Assembly (NCBI RefSeq): GCF_029227915.1
Contig: NC_079882.1
Coordinates: forward strand, 16,754,501-16,818,500
Direction of reading: 5' to 3'
From: Hydractinia symbiolongicarpus
Lineage: Eukaryota > Cnidaria > Hydrozoa > Anthoathecata > Hydractiniidae
Length of the DNA: 64,000 nucleotides
The position numbers were made by a program, and so were the translations under genes. The notes beneath the pieces were generated by a model. It ran no database searches, had not been told where the DNA came from, and was given only the letters and a program-made list of their open reading frames with translations. Of this stretch, positions 25,620-37,560 are shown one piece after another; within the stretch, counting starts at the first letter, position 1; each line of letters opens with the position of its first letter.

Positions 25620-27640
25620 GACTGCAAAAGGCCATATTACAGCCTTTATAGGACTGTGCAGGTAGTTAAGAGTGTTCTAAGGCCACGGCGCTAAGAAAAA
25701 CCACTTGGAACGTTGTAGTGCATTGCGACTGGAAGGAATAGTCCAATGGTAACCTGCGCAGGCAGATGAAACCACGTGATTTACGTGTGAGGCCTTTATT
25801 AGATTGCAAAAGGCGATATTGCAGCCTTTATAGGACTGTGCACGTAGTTAAGAGTGTTGTAAAGCAACGGCGCTAATGAAAACGACTTTGGACGTTGTAG
25901 CACATTGAGACTGAAAGGACTAGACCAATGGTAACCTGCGCAGGCAGGTGAAACCACGTGATTTACGAATGAAGCCTTTACTAGACTGCAAAAGGCCAAA
26001 TTACAGCCTTTATAGGACTGTGCACGTAGTTAAGAGTGTCTTAAGGCAACAGCGCTAATGAAAACGACTTGAGACGTTGTAGCACATTGAGATTGGAAGG
26101 ACTAGGCAAATGGAAACCTGCACAGGCAAATGGAAAAACGTGATTTACGTGTGAGGCCTTTATTAGACTGCAAAAGGCCATAATACAGCCTTTATAGGAC
26201 TAGGACGTAGTTAAGAGTGTTCTAAGGCAACTTTGCTAATGAAAACGACTTGAGACGTTGTAGCGCATTGAGACTGTAAGGACTAGGCCAATGGTAACCT
26301 ACGCCGACAGGTGAAACCACGTGATTTACGTGTGAGGCCTTTATTAGACTGCAAAAGGCCATATTACAGCCTTTATAGGACTGTACAAGTATTTAAGAGT
26401 GTTGTAAGGCAACAGCGATAATGAAAACGACTTGAGACGTTGTAGCACATTTAGACTGGAAGGACTAGGTCAATGGTGACCTGCGCAGACCGGTGAAACC
26501 ACGTGATTTACGTATGAAGCCTTTACTAGACTGCAAAATGCCAAATTACAGCCTTTATAGGACTGTGCACGTAGTTAAGAGTGTTGTAAGGCAACGGCGC
26601 TAATGAAAACGACTTGGGACGTTGTAGCGCATTGAGACTGGAAGGACTAGGCCAATGGTGACCTGCGCAGACCGGTGAACCCACGTGATTAACGTGTGAG
26701 GCCTTTATTAGACTGCAAAGGGCAATACTACAGCCTTTATAGGACTGTGCACGTAGTTAAGAGTGTCTTAAGGCAACGGCGCTAATGAAAACGACTTGAG
26801 ACGTTGTAGCACATTGAGACTGGAAGGACTAGACCAATGGAAACCAGCACAGGCAAATGGAACAACGTGATTACGTGTGAGGCCTTTATTAGACTGCAAA
26901 GGGCCAAATTACAGCCTTTATAGGACTGTGCACGTAGTTAAGAGTGTCTTAAGGCAACGGCGCTAATGAAAACGACTTGGGACGTTGTAGCACATGGAGA
27001 CTGGAAGGACCAGACCAATGGTAACCTGCGCAGGCAGGTGAAACCACGTGATTTACATATGAAGCCTTTACTAGACTGCAAAAGGCAATATTACAGACTT
27101 TATAGGACTGTACACGTAGTTAAGAGTGTTCTAAGGCAACGGCGCTAATGAAAACGACTTGAGACGTTGTAGCACATTGAGATTGGAAGGAATAGTCGAA
27201 TGGTAACCTGCACAGACCAGTGAAACCATTTGATTTCCGTGTGAGGCCTTTATTAGACTGCAAAAGGCCATAATACAGCCTTTATAGGACTAGGACGTAG
27301 TTAAGAGTGTTCTAAGGCAACTTCGCTAATAAAAACGACTTGGAACGTTGTAGGGCATTGAGACTGGAAAGACTAGGCCAATGGAAACCTGCGCAGACCG
27401 GTGAAACCACGTTATTTACGTGTGAGGCCTTTATTAGACTGCAAAAGGCCATATTACAGCCTTTATAGGACTGTGCAAGTATTTAAGAGTGTTGTAAGGC
27501 AACAGCGATAAAAAAAACGACTTGAGACGTTGTAGCTCATTTAGACTGGATGGAATAGTCCAATGGTAACCTGCGCAGACCGGTGAAACCACGTCATTAA
27601 CGTGTGAGGCCTTTATTAGACTGCAAAAGGCCAAATTACA
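25620..27640 (-). repeat. Eleven-monomer run shared with 35080-37095 (offset 9459 bp)
   Basis: Variants in the same order and phase recur 9459 bp downstream (52 monomers minus 5). They include GCCTTTATTAGATTGCAAAAGG, GATTTACGAATGAAGCC and the one-T-deleted GTGATTACGTG. A few substitutions separate the copies (for example AATAGATTGC in place of ATTAGATTGC at about 35261). Confidence 0.82.
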
Positions 27641-29098
27641 GCCTTTATAGGACTGTGAACGTAGTTAAGAGTGTTGTAAGGCAACGGCGCTAATGAAAAC
27701 GACTTGGGACGTTGCAGCGCATTGAGACTGGAAGGACTAGGTCAATGGTGACCTGCGCAGACCTGTGAAACCACGTGATTAACGTGTGAGGCCTTTGTTT
27801 GACTGCAAAGGGCAATACTACAGCCTTTATAGGACTGTGCAGGTAGTTAAGAGTGTCTTAAGGCAACGGCGCTAATGAAAACGACTTGAGACGTTGTAGC
27901 ACATTGAGACTGGAAGGACTAGGTCAATGGTGACCTGCGCAGACAGGTGAAACCACGTGATCTATGTATGAAGCCTTTATTAGACTGCAAAAGGCCATAT
28001 TACAGCCTTTATAGGACTGTGAACGTAGTTAAGAGTGTTGTAAAGCAGCGGCGCTAATGAAAACGACTTGGGACGTTGTAGCACATTGAGACTGGAAGGA
28101 CTAGGCCAATGGTAACCTGCGCAGGCAGGTGAAACAACGTGATTTACGTGTGAAGCCTTTATTAGACTGCAAAAGGCCATATTACAGCCTTTATAGGACT
28201 GTGCACGTAGTTAAGAGTGTTGTATGGCAACGGCGCTAATGAAAATGACTTGGGACGCTGTAGCGCATTGAGACTGGAAGTAATAGTCCAATGGTAACCT
28301 GCACAGACAAATGGAACCACGCAATTTACGTGTGAGGCCTTTATTAGACTGCAAAAGGCCATATTACAGCCTTTATAGGACTGTGCACGTATTTAGGAGT
28401 GTTGTAAGGCAACAGCGATAATGAAAACGACTTGGCACGTTGTAGCGCATTGAGACTGTAAGGACTAGGCCAATGGTAACCTACGCAGATTGGTGAAACC
28501 ACGTGATTTACGTGTGTGACCTTTATTAGACTGCAAAAGGCCATATTACAGCCTTTACAGGACTGTGCAGGTAGTTAAGAGTGTTCTAAGGCCACGGCGC
28601 TAAGGAAAACCACTTGAAACGTTGTAGTGCATTGAGACTGGAAGGAATAGTCCAGTGGTAACCTGCGCAGGCAGATGGAACCAAGTGATTTACGTGTGAG
28701 GCCTTTATTAGACTGCAAAAGGCCATATTACAGCCTTTATAGTACTGTGAACGCAGTTAAGAGTGTTGTAAAGCAACGGCGCTAATGAAAACGACTCGGG
28801 ACGTTGTAGCACATTGAGACTGGAAGGACTAGGCCAATGGTAACCTGCGCAGGCTGGTGAAACAACGTGATTTACGTGTGAAGCCTTTATTAGACTGCAA
28901 AAGGCCATATTACAGCCTTTATAGGACTGTGCACGTAGTTAAGAGTGTTGTATGGCAACGGCGCTAATGAAAATGACTTGGGACGCTGTAGCGCATTGAG
29001 ACTGGAAGTAATAGTCCAATGGTAACCTGCGCAGACCGGTGAAATCACGTGAATTACGTGTGAGGACTTTATTAGACTGCAAAAGGCCATATTACAGC
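26735..29098 (-). repeat. Thirteen-monomer tandem duplication, copy 1 (2364 bp)
   Basis: The interval and 29099-31462 are direct copies. I saw no difference at the diagnostic sites compared: GTGATTACGTG with one T lost, an 8-A run in GATAAAAAAAACGAC, ACGACTCGGGACG, and CCATTTGATTTCCG. The period is 13 monomers minus 2 bp. Its flanking part (25620-27640) also matches 35080-37095 at 9459 bp. Confidence 0.93.
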
Positions 29099-31462
29099 CT
29101 TTATAGGACTGTGCACGTAGTTAAGAGTGTCTTAAGGCAACGGCGCTAATGAAAACGACTTGAGACGTTGTAGCACATTGAGACTGGAAGGACTAGACCA
29201 ATGGAAACCAGCACAGGCAAATGGAACAACGTGATTACGTGTGAGGCCTTTATTAGACTGCAAAGGGCCAAATTACAGCCTTTATAGGACTGTGCACGTA
29301 GTTAAGAGTGTCTTAAGGCAACGGCGCTAATGAAAACGACTTGGGACGTTGTAGCACATGGAGACTGGAAGGACCAGACCAATGGTAACCTGCGCAGGCA
29401 GGTGAAACCACGTGATTTACATATGAAGCCTTTACTAGACTGCAAAAGGCAATATTACAGACTTTATAGGACTGTACACGTAGTTAAGAGTGTTCTAAGG
29501 CAACGGCGCTAATGAAAACGACTTGAGACGTTGTAGCACATTGAGATTGGAAGGAATAGTCGAATGGTAACCTGCACAGACCAGTGAAACCATTTGATTT
29601 CCGTGTGAGGCCTTTATTAGACTGCAAAAGGCCATAATACAGCCTTTATAGGACTAGGACGTAGTTAAGAGTGTTCTAAGGCAACTTCGCTAATAAAAAC
29701 GACTTGGAACGTTGTAGGGCATTGAGACTGGAAAGACTAGGCCAATGGAAACCTGCGCAGACCGGTGAAACCACGTTATTTACGTGTGAGGCCTTTATTA
29801 GACTGCAAAAGGCCATATTACAGCCTTTATAGGACTGTGCAAGTATTTAAGAGTGTTGTAAGGCAACAGCGATAAAAAAAACGACTTGAGACGTTGTAGC
29901 TCATTTAGACTGGATGGAATAGTCCAATGGTAACCTGCGCAGACCGGTGAAACCACGTCATTAACGTGTGAGGCCTTTATTAGACTGCAAAAGGCCAAAT
30001 TACAGCCTTTATAGGACTGTGAACGTAGTTAAGAGTGTTGTAAGGCAACGGCGCTAATGAAAACGACTTGGGACGTTGCAGCGCATTGAGACTGGAAGGA
30101 CTAGGTCAATGGTGACCTGCGCAGACCTGTGAAACCACGTGATTAACGTGTGAGGCCTTTGTTTGACTGCAAAGGGCAATACTACAGCCTTTATAGGACT
30201 GTGCAGGTAGTTAAGAGTGTCTTAAGGCAACGGCGCTAATGAAAACGACTTGAGACGTTGTAGCACATTGAGACTGGAAGGACTAGGTCAATGGTGACCT
30301 GCGCAGACAGGTGAAACCACGTGATCTATGTATGAAGCCTTTATTAGACTGCAAAAGGCCATATTACAGCCTTTATAGGACTGTGAACGTAGTTAAGAGT
30401 GTTGTAAAGCAGCGGCGCTAATGAAAACGACTTGGGACGTTGTAGCACATTGAGACTGGAAGGACTAGGCCAATGGTAACCTGCGCAGGCAGGTGAAACA
30501 ACGTGATTTACGTGTGAAGCCTTTATTAGACTGCAAAAGGCCATATTACAGCCTTTATAGGACTGTGCACGTAGTTAAGAGTGTTGTATGGCAACGGCGC
30601 TAATGAAAATGACTTGGGACGCTGTAGCGCATTGAGACTGGAAGTAATAGTCCAATGGTAACCTGCACAGACAAATGGAACCACGCAATTTACGTGTGAG
30701 GCCTTTATTAGACTGCAAAAGGCCATATTACAGCCTTTATAGGACTGTGCACGTATTTAGGAGTGTTGTAAGGCAACAGCGATAATGAAAACGACTTGGC
30801 ACGTTGTAGCGCATTGAGACTGTAAGGACTAGGCCAATGGTAACCTACGCAGATTGGTGAAACCACGTGATTTACGTGTGTGACCTTTATTAGACTGCAA
30901 AAGGCCATATTACAGCCTTTACAGGACTGTGCAGGTAGTTAAGAGTGTTCTAAGGCCACGGCGCTAAGGAAAACCACTTGAAACGTTGTAGTGCATTGAG
31001 ACTGGAAGGAATAGTCCAGTGGTAACCTGCGCAGGCAGATGGAACCAAGTGATTTACGTGTGAGGCCTTTATTAGACTGCAAAAGGCCATATTACAGCCT
31101 TTATAGTACTGTGAACGCAGTTAAGAGTGTTGTAAAGCAACGGCGCTAATGAAAACGACTCGGGACGTTGTAGCACATTGAGACTGGAAGGACTAGGCCA
31201 ATGGTAACCTGCGCAGGCTGGTGAAACAACGTGATTTACGTGTGAAGCCTTTATTAGACTGCAAAAGGCCATATTACAGCCTTTATAGGACTGTGCACGT
31301 AGTTAAGAGTGTTGTATGGCAACGGCGCTAATGAAAATGACTTGGGACGCTGTAGCGCATTGAGACTGGAAGTAATAGTCCAATGGTAACCTGCGCAGAC
31401 CGGTGAAATCACGTGAATTACGTGTGAGGACTTTATTAGACTGCAAAAGGCCATATTACAGC
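29099..31462 (-). repeat. Thirteen-monomer tandem duplication, copy 2 (2364 bp)
   Basis: Near-identical tandem copy of 26735-29098. The match ends where GTGTCTTAAGGC in copy 1's successor is replaced by GTGTTGTAAAGC near 31465. Such low divergence implies that this is one of the youngest events in the window. It could also reflect a collapsed or mis-joined assembly, which only long reads can exclude. Confidence 0.93.
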
Positions 31463-33092
31463 CTTTATAGGACTGTGCACGTAGTTAAGAGTGTTGTAAA
31501 GCAACGGCGCTAATGAAAACGACTTGGGACGTTGTAGCACATTGAGACTGGAAGGACTAGGCCGATGGTAACCTGCGCAGGCAGGTGAAACAACGTGATT
31601 TACGTGTGAGGCCTTTATTAGACTGCAAAAGGCCATATTACAGCCTTTATAGGACTGTGCACGTAGTTAAGAGTGTTCTAAGGCAACTTCGCCAATGAAA
31701 ACGACTTGGGACGTTGTAGTGCATTGAGACTGGAAGGAATAGTCCAATGGTAACCTGCGCAGGCAGATGGAACCACGTGATTTACGTGTGAGGCTTTTAT
31801 TAGACTGCAAAAGGCCATATTACAGACTTTATAGGACTGTGCACGTAGTTAAGAGTGTTGTAAAGCAATGGCGCTAATGAAAACGACTTGGGACGTTGTA
31901 GCACATGGAGACTGGAAGGACTAGACCAATGGTAACCTGCGCAGGCAGGTGAAACCACGTGATTTACGTATGAAGCCTTTACTAGACTGCAAAAGGCCAA
32001 ATTACAGCCTTTATAGGACTGTGCACGTAGTTAAGAGTGTTGTAAGGCAACGGCGCTAATGAAAACGACTTGGGACGTTGTAGCGCATTGAGACTGTAAG
32101 GACTAGACCAATGGTAACCTGTGAAGACAGGTTAAACCACGTGATTTACGTGTGAGGCCTTTATTAGACTACAAAAGGCCATATTACAGCCTTTATAGGA
32201 CTGTGCACGTAGTTAAGAGTGTTCTAAGGCAAATTCGCCAATGAAAACGACTTGGGACGTTGTAGCACATTGAGACTGAAAGGACTAGACCAATGGTAAC
32301 CTGCGCAGGCAGGTGAAACCACGTGATTTACGTATGAAGCCTTTACTAGACTGCAAAAGGCCAAATTACAGCCTTTATAGGACTGTGCACGTAGTTAAGA
32401 GTGTTGTAAGGCAGCGGCGCTAATGAAAACGACTTGGGACGTTGTAGCGCATTAAGACTGGAAGGACTAGGCCAATGGTGACCTGCGCAGACCGGTGAAA
32501 CCACGTGATTAACGTGTGAGGCCTTTATTAGACTGCAAAGGGCAATACTACAGCCTTTATAGGACTGTGCACATATTTAAGAGTGTTGTAAGGCAACAGC
32601 GATAATGAAAACGACTTGGGACGTTGTAGCGCATTGAGAATGTAAGGACTAGGCCAATGGTAACCTGCGCAGACAGGTGAAACCACGTGATTTACGTGTG
32701 AGGCCTTTAATAGACTACAAAAGGCCATATTACAGCCTTTATGGGACTGTGCACGTAGTTAAGAGTGTTCTAAGGCAACTTCGCCAATGAAAACGACTTG
32801 GCACGTTGTAGCGCATTGAGACTGTAAGGACTAGGCCAATGGTAACCTACGCAGATTGGTGAAACCACGTGATTTACGTGTGTGACCTTTATTAGACTTC
32901 AAAAGGCCATATTACAGCCTTTACAGGACTGTGCAGGTAGTTAAGAGTGTTCTAAGGCCACGGCGCTAAGGAAAACCACTTGAAACGTTGTAGTGCATTG
33001 AAACTGGAAGGAATAGTCCAGTGGTAACCTGCGCAGGCAGATGGAACCAAGTGATTTACGTGTGAGGCCTTTATTAGACTGCAAAAGGCCAT
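31436..33092 (-). repeat. Second copy of the 9.09-kb-offset run
   Basis: Matches 22343-23998 with scattered substitutions, including the shared odd variants GTGAAGACAGG and GCAAATTCGCCAA. The stretch lies immediately after the 2364-bp tandem duplication. Confidence 0.82.
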
Positions 33093-33603
33093 ATTACAGC
33101 CTTTATAGTACTGTGAACGTAGTTAAGAGTGTTGTAAAGCAACGGCGCTAATGAAAACGACTTGGGACGTTGTAGCACATTGAGACTAGAAGGACTAGGC
33201 CAATGGTAACCTGCGCAGGCTGGTGAAACAACGTGATTTACGTGTGAAGCCTTTATTAGACTGCAAAAGGCCATATTACAGCCTTTATAGGACTGTGCAC
33301 GTAGTTAAGAGTGTTGTATGGCAACGGCGCTAATGAAAATGACTTGGGACGCTGTAGCGCATTGAGACTGGAAGTAATAGTCCAATGGTAACCTGCACAG
33401 ACAATTAGAACCACGCGATTTACGTGTGAGGCCTTTATTAGACTGCAAAAGGCCATATTACAGCCTTTATAGGACTGTGCACGTATTTAAGAGTGTTGTA
33501 AGGCAACAGCGATAATGAAAACGACTTGGGAAGTTGTAGCGCATTGAGACTGGAAGGACTAGGCCAATGGTAACCTGCGCAGACCGGTGAAATCACGTGA
33601 TTT

Positions 33604-34145
33604 ACGTGTGAGGACTTTATTAGACTGCAAAAGGCCATATTACAGCCTTTATAGGACTGTGCACGTAGTTAAGAGTGTTGTAAAGCAACGGCGCTAATGA
33701 AAACGACTTGGGACGTTGTAGCACATTGAGACTGGAAGGACTAGGCCGATGGTAACCTGCGCAGGAAGGTGAAACAACGTGATTTACGTGTGAGGCCTTT
33801 ACTAGACTGCAAAAGGCCAAATTACAGCCTTTATAGGACTGTGCACGTAGTTAAGAGTGTTGTAAGGCAACGGCGCTAATGAAAACGACTTGGGACGTTG
33901 TAGCGCATTGAGACTGTAAGGACTAGACCAATGGTAACCTGTGCAGACAGGTTAAACCACGTGATTTACGTGTGACGCCTTTACTAGACTGCAAAAGGCC
34001 AAATTACAGCCTTTATAGGACTGTGCACGTAGTTAAGAGTGTTGTAAGGCAACGGCGTTAATGAAAACGAGTTGGGACGTTGTAGCGCATTGAGACTGTT
34101 AGGACTAGACCAATGGTAACCTGTGCAGACAGGTTAACCCACGTG
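33604..34145 (-). repeat. Three-monomer run repeated at 34514-35055 (offset 910 bp)
   Basis: Monomers carrying GCGCAGGAAGGTGAAAC and GACTGTTAGGACTAG recur exactly five monomers downstream. The rare GAAGG and GTTAGG changes support one duplication. A difference at GGTTAACCCACG against GGTTAAACCACG (about 34133/35043) separates the copies. Confidence 0.87.
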
Positions 34146-34513
34146 ATTTACGTGTGACGCCTTTATTAGACTGCAAAAGGCCATATTACAGCCTTTATAG
34201 GACTGTGCACGTAGTTAAGAGTGTTGTAAGGCAGCGGCGCTAATGAAAACGACTTGGGACGTTGTAGCACATGGAGACTGGAAGAACTAGACCAATGGTA
34301 ACCTGCGCAGGCAGGTGAAACCACGTGATTTACGTATGAAGCCTTTACTAGACTGCAAAAGGCCAAGTTACAGCCTTTATAGGACTGTGCACGTAGTTAA
34401 GAGTGTTGTAAGGCAACGGCGCTAATGAAAACGACTTGGGACGTTGTAGCGCATTGAGACTGTAAGGACTAGGCCAATGGTAACCTGTGCAGACAGGTTA
34501 AACCACGTGATTT

Positions 34514-35055
34514 ACGTGTGAGGCCTTTATTAGACTGCAAAAGGCCATATTACAGCCTTTATAGGACTGTGCACGTAGTTAAGAGTGTTGTAAAGCAACG
34601 GCGCTAATGAAAACGACTTGGGACGTTGTAGCACATTGAGACTGGAAGGACTAGGCCGATGGTAACCTGCGCAGGAAGGTGAAACAACGTGATTTACGTG
34701 TGAGGCCTTTACTAGACTGCAAAAGGCCAAATTACAGCCTTTATAGGACTGTGCACGTAGTTAAGAGTGTTGTAAGGCAACGGCGCTAATGAAAACGACT
34801 TGGGACGTTGTAGCGCATTGAGACTGTAAGGACTAGACCAATGGTAACCTGTGCAGACAGGTTAAACCACGTGATTTACGTGTGACGCCTTTACTAGACT
34901 GCAAAAGGCCAAATTACAGCCTTTATAGGACTGTGCACGTAGTTAAGAGTGTTGTAAGGCAACGGCGCTAATGAAAACGAGTTGGGACGTTGTAGCGCAT
35001 TGAGACTGTTAGGACTAGACCAATGGTAACCTGTGCAGACAGGTTAAACCACGTG
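34514..35055 (-). repeat. Second copy of the 910-bp-offset run
   Basis: Matches 33604-34145 with very few changes (for example GGCGCTAATG in place of GGCGTTAATG). The 910-bp step equals the size of the five-monomer indel between the two halves of block D. Confidence 0.87.
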
Positions 35056-35079
35056 ATTTACGTGTGAGGCCTTTATTAG

Positions 35080-37095
35080 ACTGCAAAAGGCCATATTACA
35101 GCCTTTATAGGACTGTGCAGGTAGTTAAGAGTGTTCTAAGGCCACGGCGCTAAGAAAAACCACTTGGAACGTTGTAGTGCATTGCGACTGGAAGGAATAG
35201 TCCAATGGTAACCTGCGCAGGCAGATGAAACCACGTGATTAACGTGTGAGGCCTTTAATAGATTGCAAAAGGCGATATTGCAGCCTTTATAGGACTGTGC
35301 ACGTAGTTAAGAGTGTTGTAAAGCAACGGCGCTAATGAAAACGACTTTGGACGTTGTAGCACATTGAGACTGAAAGGACTAGACCAATGGTAACCTGCGC
35401 AGGCAGGTGAAACCACGTGATTTACGAATGAAGCCTTTACTAGACTGCAAAAGGCCAAATTACAGCCTTTATAGGACTGTGCACGTAGTTAAGAGTGTCT
35501 TAAGGCAACGGCGCTAATGAAAACGACTTGAGACGTTGTAGCACATTGAGATTGGAAGGACTAGGCAAATGGAAACCTGCACAGGCAAATGGAAAAACGT
35601 GATTTACGTGTGAGGCCTTTATTAGACTGCAAAAGGCCATAATACAGCCTTTATAGGACTAGGACGTAGTTAAGAGTGTTCTAAGGCAACTTCGCTAATG
35701 AAAACGACTTGAGACGTTGTAGCGCATTGAGACTGTAAGGACTAGGCCAATGGTAACCTACGCCGACAGGTGAAACCACGTGATTTACGTGTGAGGCCTT
35801 TATTAGACTGCAAAAGGCCATATTACAGCCTTTATAGGACTGTACAAGTATTTAAGAGTGTTGTAAGGCAACAGCGATAATGAAAACGACTTGAGACGTT
35901 GTAGCACATTTAGACTGGAAGGACTAGGTCAATGGTGACCTGCGCAGACCGGTGAAACCACGTGATTTACGTATGAAGCCTTTACTAGACTGCAAAATGC
36001 CAAATTACAGCCTTTATAGGACTGTGCACGTAGTTAAGAGTGTTGTAAGGCAACGGCGCTAATGAAAACGACTTGGGACGTTGTAGCGCATTGAGACTGG
36101 AAGGACTAGGCCAATGGTGACCTGCGCAGACCGGTGAAACCACGTGATTAACGTGTGAGGCCTTTATTAGACTGCAAAGGGCAATACTACAGCCTTTATA
36201 GGACTGTGCACGTAGTTAAGAGTGTCTTAAGGCAACGGCGCTAATGAAAACGACTTGAGACGTTGTAGCACATTGAGACTGGAAGGACTAGACCAATGGA
36301 AACCAGCACAGGCAAATGGAACAACGTGATTACGTGTGAGGCCTTTATTAGACTGCAAAGGGCCAAATTACAGCCTTTATAGGACTGTGCACGTAGTTAA
36401 GAGTGTCTTAAGGCAACGGCGCTAATGAAAACGACTTGGGACGTTGTAGCACATGGAGACTGGAAGGACCAGACCAATGGTAACCTGCGCAGGCAGGTGA
36501 AACCACGTGATTTACATATGAAGCCTTTACTAGACTGCAAAAGGCCATATTACAGCCTTTATAGGACTATACACGTAGTTAAGAGTGTTCTAAGGCAACG
36601 GCGCTAATGAAAACGACTTGAGACGTTGTAGCACATTGAGATTGGAAGGAATAGTCGAATGGTAACCTGCACAGACCAGTGAAACCATTTGATTTCCGTG
36701 TGAGGACTTTATTAGACTGCAAAAGGCCATAATACAGCCTTTATAGGACTAGGACGTAGTTAAGAGTGTTCTAAGGCAACTTCGCTAATAAAAACGACTT
36801 GGGACGTTGTAGGGCATTGAGACTGGAAAGACAAGGCCAATGGAAACCTGCGCAGACCGGTGAAACCACGTTATTTACGTGTGAGGCCTTTATTAGACTG
36901 CAAAAGGCCATATTACAGCCTTTATAGGACTGTGCAAGTATTTAAGAGTGTTGTAAGGCAACAGCGATAAAAAAAACGAATTGAGACGTTGTAGCTCATT
37001 TAGACTGGATGGAATAGTCCAATGGTAACCTGCGCAGACCGGTGAAACCACGTCATTAACGTGTGAGGCCTTTATTAGACTGCAAAAGGCCAAAT
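35080..37095 (-). repeat. Second copy of the 9459-bp-offset run
   Basis: Matches 25620-27640. Because the second part of that run also belongs to the 2364-bp tandem duplication, sequence of this kind occurs three times in block B (about 26.9, 29.3 and 36.4 kb). Confidence 0.82.
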
Positions 37096-37269
37096 TACAG
37101 CCTTTATAGGACTGTGAACGTAGTTAAGAGTGTTGTAAGGCAACGGCGCTAATAAGAACGACTTGGGACGTTGCAGCGCATTGAGACTGGAAGGACTAGG
37201 TCAATGGTGTCCTGCGCAGACCTGTGAAACCACGTGATTAACGTGTGAGGCCTTTATTAGACTGCAAAA

Positions 37270-37382
37270 GGCCATATTACAGATTTTATAGGACTGTGCA
37301 CGTAGTTAAGAGTGTCTTAAGGCAACGGCGCTAATGAAAGCGACTTGTGATTTACGTGTGAGGCCTTTATTAGACTGCAAAA
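37270..37382 (-). repeat. Truncated 113-bp monomer, copy 2
   Basis: Identical deletion to that at 21413/21414, again 113 bp between landmarks. The preceding monomers also match (AGAACGACTTGGGACG; GGTGTCCTGCGCAG) at an offset of 15934 bp. After the truncated unit the two loci diverge. It lies only about 110 bp before the scar where polarity switches to plus. Confidence 0.93.
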
Positions 37383-37490
37383 GGCCATATTACAGCCTGT
37401 ATAGGACTGTGCACGTAGTTAAGAGTGTTGTAAGGCAACGGCGCTAATGAAAACGACTTGGGACGTTGTACCGCATTGAGACTGGAAGGA

Positions 37491-37560
37491 CTAGGCCAAT
37501 GGTAATGTAATGGTAGTGTTGTAAGGCAACGGCGCTAATGAAAACGACAAGTCCTATAAA
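37491..37560. other. Polarity switch 2 (minus to plus), composite scar
   Basis: A minus-polarity monomer runs to CAATGGTAA (ending about 37505) and is followed by about 10 bp, TGTAATGGTA, which repeats AATGGTA from just upstream. Next comes a detached minus-polarity fragment of about 34 bp, from AGTGTTGTAAGG to GAAAACGAC (37515-37548). Plus polarity starts at AAGTCCTATAAAGG (37549 on). The joint therefore contains two breaks, a short local duplication and an orphan fragment. This is unlike the two clean plus-to-minus switches. It could be a multi-step repair scar or, less attractively, an assembly join. Confidence 0.9.

Larger units (their letters stand above)
19307..37514 (-). repeat. Satellite array block B, 182-bp monomer, minus polarity
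   Basis: The same monomer is read as its reverse complement, so the plus strand shows TTTATTAGACTGCAAAAGGC followed by the complement of the rest of the unit. About 100 monomers are present without unique sequence. The first 0.9 kb (19307 to about 20220) has the same order of variant monomers as block A near 4893-5806 in reverse, so x in B corresponds roughly to 25113 minus x in A. Block B carries a 2364-bp tandem duplication, a 910-bp-offset duplication and long-range relations of about 9.1 and 9.46 kb. It also holds two identical 113-bp truncated monomers, listed separately. Four 60-codon open frames on the plus strand (near 20854, 26966, 29330, 36425) are copies of one antisense frame of the monomer and are not genes. 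Confidence 0.97.

Noticed and set aside
20854-36607. Four near-identical 60-codon plus-strand frames in block B (20854, 26966, 29330, 36425), starting MKTTWDVVAHGDW
   Set aside because: They are the antisense frame of one monomer variant in which CACATTGAG became CACATGGAG and a stop was lost. Their recurrence is explained by the block duplications.
37491-37560. Insertion of foreign DNA at the polarity switch
   Set aside because: All but about 10 bp can be assigned to monomer fragments, and those 10 bp resemble a repeat of the adjacent AATGGTA.
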